Shown here one piece after another: positions 1-8,370 of a stretch of 35,907 nt of DNA. The first letter of the stretch is position 1. Each line of letters begins with the position of its first letter. The stretch is from Oscillospiraceae bacterium (GTDB lineage: Bacteria > Bacillota > Clostridia > Oscillospirales > Oscillospiraceae), in assembly GCA_020025275.1 (NCBI GenBank), contig JAHHSI010000022.1, forward strand, positions 1 through 35,907, given 5' to 3'. A program made the position numbers and the translations under genes. The notes below the pieces were generated by a model, which had not been told where the DNA came from, ran no database searches, and saw nothing but the letters and a program-made list of their open reading frames with translations.

Positions 1-154
1 ATGGGAAACGGTCTGCTATGTGATCTGGGGCAAAGCCAGCGCCAAGGGTGGTCAGAAAGTGGTGGAAGCAGCTTCGGTGGAACTGAAGGAACTTTACCGA
101 CAAATTTTTATTCCGATAACGGAGAACCCGGAAGAAAGAGGTGGCCTGCTATGA
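1..154 (+). CDS. C-terminal end of a protein paralogous to the next gene (5' end outside window)
   Basis: Reading from base 2, the sequence is open for 50 codons and stops with TGA at 152-154. The tail contains W..V.YVIWG.A..KGG.K followed by A..ELKELYRQIF. The next protein ends with the same pattern: W.DVLWGIWGQA..NGG.KAI, then a segment closing in ELRERYQEIF. The two genes therefore look like tandem paralogues, and only the last 50 residues of the first lie in the window. The stop overlaps the next start as ATGA, which suggests translational coupling. Function is unknown beyond this relationship. The ATG at base 1 lies in another frame and is not a credible start. Confidence 0.75.
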   Translation, partial: WETVCYVIWGKASAKGGQKVVEAASVELKELYRQIFIPITENPEERGGLL

Positions 155-1533
155 GTTTGCCGAAACGCGACGGCGTACAAGGCCGTTATTATCTAATCCA
201 TAAACCAGATACGAACCCCGAAGTGCTGGAACACGCCGATCAGTGCATCCAGGATGTGTTGGATGGAACTGCAAAAGAAAACCATTCCGGCTACCCGATG
301 GTCGTTCGGAACCAAAGCGGAACGCCCTTTCTTCCCAGCCAGCTGCTGGATCGGTATCTGTCCAAACTGCCTTTGAAGGGATTCCCCTACGAGGAGGCGG
401 TTGTATTCTGCGATGCCCTGCGGCGGTTGGTGGGCTGGAAAGAAATTGATTACACACTGGAGCTATATATCAAAAAGCAGGTGCAGGAGAGGTACTTTGA
501 GGCGGGAGAAAAAGAGGATGATTTTACGCCCTATCCGCCCTGTACCGTGTGGCCGGAGCTGCGGCCGGAGGATGTGGATGAAGGCCTGCTGCGCTTTGCC
601 TGCTATGTGGCGGTCTGCCATACGGTGTACGGGCAGAGTTTTGAATCCCTCACCACCGAGCACATCCTCTGCCTGGTCTCCCAGCTTCGCCCGGATATGG
701 TGAAGCAACTGAAAACAGCCGGCAGCGGCAAATTACCAAAGGACATCCAGCAGCGTAAGACGGAGCATTTCACCGCATCGGCCAATGATGCGTTTGCTGC
801 CATCCGCATCACCGCCAGGGACTCCACCGAGGAGTGCTATGCTGAAATCCTGGACTACCTGTGTGCGGTGTTGGAGCAGGAGGAATTTCCCCGCAGTTAC
901 TCGGTGGAGTTCCGTGGGAAGGAAAAACTCTATCTGCCCATTCCCGGCCTGCCCAAGAAGGGAGTCCATCAGCTCTTTGCCTGTGCTGTGCAGCACCCCA
1001 ATCTGCATCCGGCTATGGAGAGATACGCTCGTCTGGCTATGCGGGAGTTTGAGTGGTACCAAAACCTCGCAGATGAAGCCTGCGCGATGCCCGGCACCTT
1101 TGCCGTGTTTGCACTGGGACTGGAAGGACCACAGTGGTGTTCGCTGGTGTGCGACTATCTGGATATGTGTGATGACGAACATTCCTCTTTACAAGAGAAG
1201 TTCATCCATGCGTTTTTCAAAAAATACGGATTCACTGTCCAGACGCTTCCTGTATTGGTCCACGGCGTCCAGTCTATGCAAGGTATGAAACCAGCCAAGG
1301 AGTTCCGTACTCTGATTGCGAGTGAGGAAAGTCTGAACGCTCTGCTGGAGGTCAAAGGCCATTTGGAGGACTATCTGCCTGAAGAATGCGGCTGCGATAA
1401 AAAAGAACAGGACTTTCTCTGGCAAGATGTGCTCTGGGGCATTTGGGGGCAGGCGGCGGAAAATGGCGGCAGCAAGGCCATCAAGACGGCACCGAAGGAA
1501 CTGAGAGAGCGGTATCAGGAAATTTTTGAATAG
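151..1533 (+). CDS. Uncharacterised 460-residue protein, DUF6138-like
   Basis: The start is placed at ATG 151, not at the first ATG of the open frame at base 1. ATG 151 overlaps the upstream stop (ATGA) and has an AGAGGTGG ribosome binding site about 8 bases upstream, whereas codons 1-50 of the longer frame lie over the upstream paralogue's tail. The protein is 460 residues, soluble, rich in Glu, Leu, Trp and Cys, with no signal peptide or membrane segment. It resembles the family I know as DUF6138, which has no known biochemical activity; this match is from memory. It lies in a chain of immunity-type genes, so a protective or toxin-binding role is an inference from context only. The upstream fragment shares its C-terminus. 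Confidence 0.75.
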   Translation: MSLPKRDGVQGRYYLIHKPDTNPEVLEHADQCIQDVLDGTAKENHSGYPMVVRNQSGTPFLPSQLLDRYLSKLPLKGFPYEEAVVFCDALRRLVGWKEIDYTLELYIKKQVQERYFEAGEKEDDFTPYPPCTVWPELRPEDVDEGLLRFACYVAVCHTVYGQSFESLTTEHILCLVSQLRPDMVKQLKTAGSGKLPKDIQQRKTEHFTASANDAFAAIRITARDSTEECYAEILDYLCAVLEQEEFPRSYSVEFRGKEKLYLPIPGLPKKGVHQLFACAVQHPNLHPAMERYARLAMREFEWYQNLADEACAMPGTFAVFALGLEGPQWCSLVCDYLDMCDDEHSSLQEKFIHAFFKKYGFTVQTLPVLVHGVQSMQGMKPAKEFRTLIASEESLNALLEVKGHLEDYLPEECGCDKKEQDFLWQDVLWGIWGQAAENGGSKAIKTAPKELRERYQEIFE

Positions 1534-1551
1534 AATATCAGGAGGATTCGG

Positions 1552-2643
1552 ATGAGCGAAGTAAGTTATTCAAATGTACCTCCCATGATGGCTGCCATCA
1601 AAAGCGGTGACATAGAGGCGATTCGTTCGCTGCTTCATGCAGGGCATTCTCCCAATGAGCCGCAGTGCTATCAGGTAATGATTGGAGAGTGGCCGCGGGA
1701 TGGTGAAGCCTCTCCGCTGGAATTGGCTGTGCTGGAAAATCGGATGGACATGGTGCAGCTCCTGATCGAATCCGGAGCAGATTTGACCCATGACCCGGAA
1801 GAATTGCTTTATGGCTCCCTGCGCAGTCAAGACCTGACGCTGTTTTCCTTTTTGGTAGATGCGGGAGTCAGAATCCCCGCAGGGCAAAGGGATATATGCA
1901 GGCTGTTTCTCCACTTGGTGGATTGGCATGAGCCTAATGTGCTCCCAATTTTGAAAAGGCTGGGCATGGATTTGAAACAATACGGCGGTGAAGCCCTGCG
2001 CAGTATGGCGAGCCATGGGAATCAGTTGCTGGTGGAGTATCTGATTCAAAACGGGGCGGACATCAACTATCACAAGCCAGATATGGTGTTTCCCTACGCT
2101 TCTACTCCTGTCACTGAAGCTGCACGGCACAACGATTTTTCTATGGTGCGCTGGCTTGTGGAACAGGGTGCAGACATCACCATCCCGGATAAATACGGTG
2201 ACCGGCCCTACACTGTGGCAGTGCAGAACAAAAATCAGGAAATGGCCGCCTACTTAAAAGCTCTGGAGCCGGAGGAATGGCACAACGAACAGGAAAAGGC
2301 GCGTCAACTCATGCCTTACAAGCTGCCTGCCAAGCTGGTGGAATACTTAAAGATCGGCCCCTTGCGTCTGGAATTTCCGGAGCGGGAGCTGGTGAAATGG
2401 GCGGAGCTTTACCCCTACATGGATGTGCAGGAGATGACCTGGAAGCGGAAAAAACTGCTCTCCCTCATGGTTAGGATGGATAACTACAGTGGCTATCTGC
2501 TGTTGTGGAGTCCCAGAGATAAAAAACTATGGTATCTGGACATTGAACATGAGGAGTTTCATCCGTTAGCCAAATGGGAGGAATTTATCGCTGATCCCGG
2601 AAAATATCTCAATGGAATGATTGAGGGCGAGTTTGAGGAATAA
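1552..2643 (+). CDS. Ankyrin-repeat protein with a C-terminal SUKH-like domain
   Basis: The N-terminal two thirds holds ankyrin units: roughly residues 10-40 (MAAIKSGDIEAIRSLLHAG), 53-82 (SPLELAV..MVQLLIESGADL), several weaker ones at 85-145, then 148-178 (LLVEYLIQNGADI) and 185-215 (TPVTEAARH..MVRWLVEQGADI). Residues about 255-363 form a separate domain with SGYLLLWSPRDKKLWYLDIE and a closing KWEEFIADPGKYL. This resembles the end of SMI1/KNR4 (SUKH) domains, a common immunity fold, but the match is by eye. A strong AGGAGG site precedes ATG 1552, 18 bases after the previous stop. Ankyrin proteins of this size occur often in bacterial immunity arrays, where they are thought to bind protein partners. 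The target is unknown. No signal peptide, so presumably cytoplasmic. Confidence 0.8.
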   Translation: MSEVSYSNVPPMMAAIKSGDIEAIRSLLHAGHSPNEPQCYQVMIGEWPRDGEASPLELAVLENRMDMVQLLIESGADLTHDPEELLYGSLRSQDLTLFSFLVDAGVRIPAGQRDICRLFLHLVDWHEPNVLPILKRLGMDLKQYGGEALRSMASHGNQLLVEYLIQNGADINYHKPDMVFPYASTPVTEAARHNDFSMVRWLVEQGADITIPDKYGDRPYTVAVQNKNQEMAAYLKALEPEEWHNEQEKARQLMPYKLPAKLVEYLKIGPLRLEFPERELVKWAELYPYMDVQEMTWKRKKLLSLMVRMDNYSGYLLLWSPRDKKLWYLDIEHEEFHPLAKWEEFIADPGKYLNGMIEGEFEE

Positions 2644-2656
2644 GGAGAGAACACAA

Positions 2657-3058
2657 ATGACAAAAGAGCAACTCTTATCTTTATGGAATGCGGATAACTG
2701 GGAGGTAATGAGCTGTGGGGTGTACTTTACGGCTCACCGGGCAGATAAGGAACTGCATATCAACTGCAATGATTATACCGAGGCAGAGATTCTGGCCATG
2801 CCCTTCTGGGAGCGATTAGCTCAGGAACTGGATGAGCTGGACCGGCAGGCCCACGAGATCTTACAGAAAGAATTCCCCGATGATGAGGACATCCCCGGTC
2901 TGGCCCTGACCGACATTACGATAGACAAATCCGGCTGTTACGGGACATTTTCTCTCTGCTATGATACTGGGGACTCTCCGGCTGGGGAACTCTATCTCAA
3001 TGTGTCCTTTGACGAGCAGTTCGTGCCAAGCCCGAAGGTTGGCTACGACACCTTTTGA
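2657..3058 (+). CDS. Small acidic hypothetical protein (133 aa)
   Basis: The start is ATG 2657, which has AAGGAGA at 2642-2648; the longer frame from 2621 overlaps the previous gene and lacks a ribosome binding site. The protein is 133 residues, acidic, and has a two-part look: an alpha-helical stretch (AEILAMPFWERLAQELDELD) and a beta-rich C-terminus (GCYGTFSLCYDTGDSPAGEL...NVSFDEQF). I do not recognise the family with confidence; the shape recalls small DUF2004/DUF2262-type proteins found beside immunity genes. No transmembrane segment. It is 13 bases from the upstream stop and 17 from the downstream start, so it is probably in the same transcript. Confidence 0.65.
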   Translation: MTKEQLLSLWNADNWEVMSCGVYFTAHRADKELHINCNDYTEAEILAMPFWERLAQELDELDRQAHEILQKEFPDDEDIPGLALTDITIDKSGCYGTFSLCYDTGDSPAGELYLNVSFDEQFVPSPKVGYDTF

Positions 3059-3075
3059 TACAGGGAGGCTCCCCT

Positions 3076-3909
3076 ATGGCATTAAAATTGAACTTTTGTG
3101 AAGTCACCCCGGAAGATACCGAAATTCTTCGTATGATAGCGTTGAGAAACGGGAAAGCAGAAGATTACCTCTGCTGCGATGTTACCAATGAGGATGGTGT
3201 AACACAGACTACCTGGTATAGTAAGGCGGATGTGGCCCTCTGGGGGGAGGATTATATCCGGGCGCACACCACAATGAAGTACAGCGATTATAGCGGATGG
3301 ATCATCATTCTGGATATGGAGCCGTGGAACGATGCACAGGCATCACCACGAAAAAAGAAGAAACGGGATTCCTTTCCCCTAATCCCTACCTGGCTGGAGG
3401 GCCATGTCAAAGAACGGGAACAAAAGCGCCTGCCCACCGTGACCCTCTGCTCCTCTGCCGGAAATGAACTGCTGGAGGTTTGGTATTACGGAGAGTTGTT
3501 CACGGTGAAGGGAGAGCCTCAACCCTATATCGTAGACGGTGACGAGGTCCCCGGACTGGTGGCAGCCCGTGACCCGGAGAGCGGCGAGACATTTGTCATC
3601 TTCGACAACGGGCGGCATGGCTATAACAACCTGTTCTGCGATGAGCATGATCCGGCAGAACTGGAACACCGCCCCCTAAAGCGGTATGAAATCCCCGCCT
3701 CCAAGTTGGTGCTGGAGCTGGGCTGCGGCAACGACTATGAGAACGAAAAAGAGGACTTTGAGGTGGACGAAGCGGATACCGTGGAACTGGTTAACGGTGA
3801 GCGGATGTCCTGGGAGCAGGTCAAACGGGACGGCATCGACTACATTGCACTTTACTATGTGAATGAAAAAGGGCAACAGGTGCAGATTCTGGATGCGGAA
3901 CTGGCATGA
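3076..3909 (+). CDS. Hypothetical protein (277 aa)
   Basis: The start is ATG 3076, with AGGGAGG at 3062-3068; the earlier in-frame ATG at 3055 would overlap the previous stop and has no ribosome binding site. The 277-residue product has a short basic linker (RKKKKR, about residues 94-99) between an N-terminal part of about 90 residues and a larger, acidic, Tyr/Asp-rich C-terminal part. The closing segment (YIALYYVNEKGQQVQILDAE) is beta-strand-like. I do not recognise the family. There is no signal peptide or membrane span. Position in the array suggests an accessory or immunity-type cytoplasmic protein, but nothing in the sequence shows a function. Confidence 0.65.
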   Translation: MALKLNFCEVTPEDTEILRMIALRNGKAEDYLCCDVTNEDGVTQTTWYSKADVALWGEDYIRAHTTMKYSDYSGWIIILDMEPWNDAQASPRKKKKRDSFPLIPTWLEGHVKEREQKRLPTVTLCSSAGNELLEVWYYGELFTVKGEPQPYIVDGDEVPGLVAARDPESGETFVIFDNGRHGYNNLFCDEHDPAELEHRPLKRYEIPASKLVLELGCGNDYENEKEDFEVDEADTVELVNGERMSWEQVKRDGIDYIALYYVNEKGQQVQILDAELA

Positions 3910-3993
3910 GTACAATAGGACTGTTTTGGTAAGAATTTGATGATTACTGGTGTTGATGATGTAAGCCGAGAAAAGAAATAAGGTGTGTGATCC

Positions 3994-4650
3994 ATGATTA
4001 TTGGAAAGTATTTGGAGAATCCAGCATTATATAGTCCCAATGAACTTGAACGATTGGACAACCATATCGAAAAATATTTTGGAAAAGCCACAACGGTGGT
4101 TCATGAGTTTTTCAGCGAAGATATTCATGTTGATGTCTCCATCATTCCGCCCCATGAGGAACACAACTATTATACTTTGGTAACCACAGGCATGGGTGCG
4201 TTTTCGATGAAGGTCCCAAATGAATACCAAGAGGATGGCCTTCCTTCTCGGATAGAACTGATGATGTGCCTGCCGCCTGATTGGAACCCTGAAAGCAAGG
4301 AAAACCAAGAAAATTGGCCGGTAGAACTGCTCCGTTATTTAGCAAGGTTTCCAATCATAGAAAGCACTTGGCTGGGCTATGGGCATTCTATTCAAAACGG
4401 AACAACATACGCAGATAATACATTGCTGGCAGGGTGTGTTCTTTTAGGCGTACAGGATGCGCCGGAGGGTGCTGCCGTCTGTAAGCTCTCAGATGGAAGT
4501 TGGGTCGGTTTTTATCAGGTGATTCCTCTGACAGAGAATGAACTGGAATACAAGATTCAGCATAGTACAGATGAAATGCTGGAATACATGGAAGATGTAG
4601 ACCATGTTGTATATTTCCAAAGACCGGATACTAAGTTTGAATCACATTAG
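3994..4650 (+). CDS. Suppressor-of-fused (SUFU) domain protein, stand-alone
   Basis: Almost the whole 218-residue product is a SUFU domain. Key stretches are DIHVDVSIIPPHEEHNYYTL with VTTGMG next to it, then MMCLPPDW, WPVELLRYLARFPIIESTWL and GFYQVIPLTENELEYKI. These match, nearly segment by segment, the C-terminal domain of the 1066-residue protein at 14221-17421 (HVDICIVPPSDERDYYTLVT, LPADW, LLKVLARLPIASDTWLGFGH, NFYQVIPLYRNEMEYK). Bacterial SUFU proteins are established immunity components of polymorphic-toxin loci and are thought to bind and block toxin domains. The start at ATG 3994 has AAGG about 9 bases upstream. The 84-base gap before it is the longest since the window start and holds no gene. 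The toxin it would counter is not in the window. Confidence 0.85.
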   Translation: MIIGKYLENPALYSPNELERLDNHIEKYFGKATTVVHEFFSEDIHVDVSIIPPHEEHNYYTLVTTGMGAFSMKVPNEYQEDGLPSRIELMMCLPPDWNPESKENQENWPVELLRYLARFPIIESTWLGYGHSIQNGTTYADNTLLAGCVLLGVQDAPEGAAVCKLSDGSWVGFYQVIPLTENELEYKIQHSTDEMLEYMEDVDHVVYFQRPDTKFESH

Positions 4651-4671
4651 CAGAATAAGGAGAGAAGCAAA

Positions 4672-5427
4672 ATGGAACAGGCATACTGCACCGCAGTTTT
4701 CTGGCGCGGCGGAGAAAAGATTGATCTGAATGGACTAAAACCAGATGCGGTACGGTGTCTGTCTGTGACGGGAGAGCGGAAGGTGAATCTGTCCTTCCTG
4801 CGAGATTATCCCAATCTGGAGGAACTGACCCTAATGGAAAAATGTGAGGGTGTAGAAGTTCTCTCCGAGCTAAAGCAGCTTCATACACTGTCCCTATGGC
4901 TGTCGGCCCCTGTTTCCTGGGACAATGTTTCTCTCCCCGGCCTGCGTGTTCTCCACCTGCGTGGGGAAAAGAATGGCGACATCACCCCTCTTCTCTCCAG
5001 CATTACCAATCTCCATTTGGAGGAAATGCGGAAAATGGAAGATCTCACCCCTTTCCTGACTCCGGCGACCCGGCTTCAGAAACTCTATCTCCAGTCACTA
5101 CCAGCTGTGCAGAAACTACCGGCTCTGGATGGGCTTCCATCCCTTTATGCTCTGAAACTCTATGAACTGCATAAACTCAGCGATTTGTCCGCCCTCTCTC
5201 TCAGCCATTTGCGCTACTTTGCCGCCTCTCTGATTGGGGATAAACTCTCCGCCCAGGCGCTGGCAGATGCTGTAATGGCGATTCCCAATCTGGAGGCAGC
5301 CGCGCTCCAACTGGTAGACCGCTCCGGGCGGCGCTATGGCAGTATCCAAAAAGCCTTTGCCGTCGGTGGGAAATCCGCATTGCTGCGGGAGGAAATTAGT
5401 GCTTTGACCACATGGCTGTCGCTGTAA
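4672..5427 (+). CDS. Leucine-rich-repeat-like protein
   Basis: The 251-residue product is built of irregular repeats of about 20-24 residues with leucine spacing typical of LRRs: YPNLEELTLMEK, LKQLHTLSLWL, LPGLRVLHLRG, ITNLHLEEMRKM, ATRLQKLYLQSL, LPSLYALKLYEL and LSHLRYFAASLIG. The last 50 residues are a helical cap. There is no signal peptide, so it probably acts in the cytoplasm as a protein-binding scaffold. A strong AAGGAG site precedes ATG 4672, 21 bases after the SUFU gene. LRR proteins recur in immunity arrays. No catalytic motif is visible and the partner is unknown. Confidence 0.75.
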   Translation: MEQAYCTAVFWRGGEKIDLNGLKPDAVRCLSVTGERKVNLSFLRDYPNLEELTLMEKCEGVEVLSELKQLHTLSLWLSAPVSWDNVSLPGLRVLHLRGEKNGDITPLLSSITNLHLEEMRKMEDLTPFLTPATRLQKLYLQSLPAVQKLPALDGLPSLYALKLYELHKLSDLSALSLSHLRYFAASLIGDKLSAQALADAVMAIPNLEAAALQLVDRSGRRYGSIQKAFAVGGKSALLREEISALTTWLSL

Positions 5428-5451
5428 CCTGGGGATTGGGGCAAGAATGAT

Positions 5452-5907
5452 ATGGAACAGTTTTTTGAACATTCCGATTTGGGATTGGGAGCACTGACCT
5501 TTCAGAAAGGACCAGGGACCATCCACTGCTGGACTGGAAGAATCGCAGACACAGAGATCCTGTTTTCCATTATTTTGAACACATCTGAACTCCGGTCGGC
5601 AAACCTGGATTTTATCCGTTCTGTGCTTCAAAACTGGCAGGAGTATCTTTCAAAAGCGGAGCATGAGATTCAGGCGCAGATTGGTAAAAGCCCTGAGAAG
5701 TTTGGATTGCAGCGCGCTCCATTCCCTGAAACGGAGATTCCCGCCGAGCAGCCGCAATTTCTGTTTTATGATGAGACAGAATGGGGCCTGCACTTTGAGA
5801 TTTGTACCCTTCCTGTGGGGGAGCCATTTGGACTTATGGTTGAGTTTTCAGGGGATACGCCAACGGATGTATATGGCTTGTCGGAAGCGGAAGAAATAGA
5901 AGAATAA
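5452..5907 (+). CDS. Small hypothetical protein, DUF2004/DUF2262-like
   Basis: A 151-residue acidic protein. A beta-rich N-terminus (LGALTF...GTIHCWTGRI, then EILFSIILN) is followed by a helix (FIRSVLQNWQEYLSKAEHEI) and a C-terminal beta segment (FLFYDETEWGLHFEICTL, then GLMVEFSGD). This order resembles small DUF2004/DUF2262-type proteins that often sit in immunity clusters, but I cannot decide between families by eye. The ribosome binding site before ATG 5452 is weak (GGGG-rich), 24 bases after the LRR stop, so expression may depend on read-through from upstream. No membrane span or signal peptide. Confidence 0.65.
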   Translation: MEQFFEHSDLGLGALTFQKGPGTIHCWTGRIADTEILFSIILNTSELRSANLDFIRSVLQNWQEYLSKAEHEIQAQIGKSPEKFGLQRAPFPETEIPAEQPQFLFYDETEWGLHFEICTLPVGEPFGLMVEFSGDTPTDVYGLSEAEEIEE

Positions 5908-5928
5908 ACGGAATAAGGGGGGCAGTTG

Positions 5929-8361
5929 GTGTTGAACTTTGCAGAACAAATCGCAGACGCATTGGACATTTTGAAATTTGACGGAGCCGTACAGGACACT
6001 CTGGCGGAACTTCGAGGGAAATGGGGCGCACAGGTCCCGGCGCTGCTGGATGAACGCTTTGATGCCGTTGGCGTTCAATATATGAAACTATCCCATGAAA
6101 AAGGGGCGGCGGCGCTGGGGCAGGAACTCTCTGCCTTTGGCTGGGCGCTGTATAACCTAGACGATGAGGACGAGTATCTGTTTGCCTTGATCCCAGAGGA
6201 AGAAAGCAGCGAATGGGAACGCTACTGCAAAAAGCAGGGGCAATATTGTCACCTGATGAAACAGCAAGGGCGAAAATGGGGCGACCATGCCAAGGGGCAG
6301 GACCCTGGGAAACTGATGCCCTGCGAGGAATACATCTTTCAGGATGAGTACGATTATTTCTTCAACTCCCTGGCGGGTGATTTTGCGGCGGGAGAATGGA
6401 AAAACCAGGATGCAGAAGAATGGAAAAACGGCTGTGTGGCCGATCTGCGCCAGCGTCCGCCCCAGGTGACCCGCGCCCACAGTTTGCCGCATCTTGGGTG
6501 CCTCACTTATTCCGCAGAAAATGGACTCTATGCCGCGTCCAGGACCGCTGGCAGCGGGATTATTGGCCGAGCATTACTGAGCAAGAATCCAGCCACGCTC
6601 AACTGGGCCGAACCGTCCCCCATTGGATATGATGGTCCACCCCAGACCCTGTGCTGGGCTGACCATTCCCTCTGGGTGGGTGATCCCACCAACGCCACAC
6701 GGATTGAACTCACCGACTGGGGCACCTGTCAGGATGTGAAAAACTGGCCCCTGCCGGAAGATGGATGGAGCACCAAATACCATTGCGGCATTACGACAGA
6801 CGGTCTGGGCCGGGTCTACTTTTCCAACGAGTGGTACAAGGGGCAGATTTACCGCTGGGAAAACGGCAAGGTAACAAAGCACACCTTTTCTCTGGCTGGA
6901 TACGACCATCTCTCTGAGGCTGTTCCTGTTCCCGGCACAGGCCGCATTACCATGATCCACGCAGTCAGTGGCAAGGGGCGGGTGGAAGAATGCCTGCTGG
7001 AACTGGACATGGACACCGGGCGGTGCCGAATCGCCTCCCTGCCTGGAATGGGCGAGGGGCTGAAACTTCGCTGGTTTACCGGGGACTGGCTGCTGGTGCA
7101 GGGAAACGGCGAAATCCTCTCCGATGACTTTGCCCAGCTCATCAACAGGAACACCCATGAAGTGCTGCGTATCCGTCCGGAAATGTTCGGCGGGGAGAAC
7201 ATGCAGCACATTGGAATACTCACCGATGGCACGGTGGTCATCGTCACCCGGCGGGATAGGGTTGGGCCGGTGTTCCATTATCCCATCGACTTCTGGGACT
7301 TCCTGCGGACGGCAAACAAGCCCAAAAAGCTGGAATGGCGGGAGTACAAAGAAGTGTACCCGAATCTGCCCATCTTTCTACCATCCAAGTCCACGGAGCG
7401 AAAAATCATTCTCAAAAAAGACAGCCTGACCATCCTGGGGTCGGTATTTACGCCGCCGTTTACCCTGTCGCAGCTGGCGGAAAAGCTGGGGCCTGCCCGC
7501 ATTGTCCTGCAAAATGGAACACGGAAAAGCCCCATGACTGGCCGAGAGAGTCCCTATACCCAGGCACTTGCTTTGTGGGACGAGCTTGGACTCCAGGGCT
7601 GGTTAGATGAAGATGAGCAGACCATCAAAACCCTTGGCGTCCGGGTAGCGGCACAGGGAGAGTATGCGGTCCGGCAGACATTTGACGGAACGGTTTGGAT
7701 CGGGTCCAAGGACTACCGGGAGGCCAGCTGGAAGGATTTCGCCGGATTTGCCCATACCCTCAAATTAGGCGGCTTTACCGTTTATACCCGCTTGCCGGGT
7801 CCTGTTTCAGAGGAGCAGTCAGCGCAGAAAGCAAAGCTGGAGGCCCTCTCCGCCATGGTGCAGATCAGTTGGAAAGAGCCAGAGCAAAAGGCGGCGAAAG
7901 CGCAGAAATACAAGTTATCCAAGCCGACTGAGCTAGTGCTCACCTTTACCAGCTTCAACTTCAAGCTGGCGGTTATGGAAGTCCTGATGTACGAGAAAGG
8001 CTTACTGGCTCCTAAACTGGATGCACATGAGTTTGCCAGAGAGTATAGCCGACGCAAGATCGACATTGACGCGGAAGGGTATGAACCCATCCCAGAGATT
8101 CGGAAGTGGCTGGAGAAATACCCTGTCCCGGAGCGGCTGGCCCCGGAGGTCACAGAAATTGAGATGGATGGCGGCAGCGAGATTTATACCCAGCTCTGTC
8201 CGTTCTGGGATGGCGAGGATGGAGCCTTTGATCTTAATACCATTACGGAGGCGGAACTGCGCCAGTTCCCCAATCTCAAACATATTACTCTCATGTCCTC
8301 CAAGCCGGAACAGGTGCTGCCGGTTCTGGAACAGTGCAGTATCAAGGTAGACTTGCTGTGA
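5929..8361 (+). CDS. Large multidomain protein: propeller-like middle, DUF6892-like C-terminus
   Basis: About 810 residues, no signal peptide. The N-terminal 180 residues are mixed helical and acidic. Residues about 190-460 have repeated short strands with Trp, Tyr and Gly turns (TLCWADHSLWVGD, GLGRVYFSN, GILTDGTVVIV), suggesting a beta-propeller. Residues about 490-575 form a compact domain (IILKKDSLTILGSVFTPPFT). Residues about 670-810 (FNFKLAVMEVLMYEKG, KIDIDAEGYEPIPEIRKWLE, CPFWDGEDGAFDL, LPNLK-like end) match my memory of DUF6892, a C-terminal module of unknown activity. Start codon: no ATG is available. AAGGGGGG at 5915-5922 best positions GTG 5929; TTG 5926 and TTG 5932 are alternatives. 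It is the second largest gene of the array. Role unknown; immunity or scaffold is inferred from context. Confidence 0.75.
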   Translation: MLNFAEQIADALDILKFDGAVQDTLAELRGKWGAQVPALLDERFDAVGVQYMKLSHEKGAAALGQELSAFGWALYNLDDEDEYLFALIPEEESSEWERYCKKQGQYCHLMKQQGRKWGDHAKGQDPGKLMPCEEYIFQDEYDYFFNSLAGDFAAGEWKNQDAEEWKNGCVADLRQRPPQVTRAHSLPHLGCLTYSAENGLYAASRTAGSGIIGRALLSKNPATLNWAEPSPIGYDGPPQTLCWADHSLWVGDPTNATRIELTDWGTCQDVKNWPLPEDGWSTKYHCGITTDGLGRVYFSNEWYKGQIYRWENGKVTKHTFSLAGYDHLSEAVPVPGTGRITMIHAVSGKGRVEECLLELDMDTGRCRIASLPGMGEGLKLRWFTGDWLLVQGNGEILSDDFAQLINRNTHEVLRIRPEMFGGENMQHIGILTDGTVVIVTRRDRVGPVFHYPIDFWDFLRTANKPKKLEWREYKEVYPNLPIFLPSKSTERKIILKKDSLTILGSVFTPPFTLSQLAEKLGPARIVLQNGTRKSPMTGRESPYTQALALWDELGLQGWLDEDEQTIKTLGVRVAAQGEYAVRQTFDGTVWIGSKDYREASWKDFAGFAHTLKLGGFTVYTRLPGPVSEEQSAQKAKLEALSAMVQISWKEPEQKAAKAQKYKLSKPTELVLTFTSFNFKLAVMEVLMYEKGLLAPKLDAHEFAREYSRRKIDIDAEGYEPIPEIRKWLEKYPVPERLAPEVTEIEMDGGSEIYTQLCPFWDGEDGAFDLNTITEAELRQFPNLKHITLMSSKPEQVLPVLEQCSIKVDLL

Positions 8362-8370
8362 GGTGAAAGT

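Noticed and set aside
1..150. ATG at base 1 as the start of the 510-codon open frame
   Set aside because: These codons overlap the tail of an upstream paralogue in another frame; ATG 151 has a ribosome binding site and an ATGA overlap.
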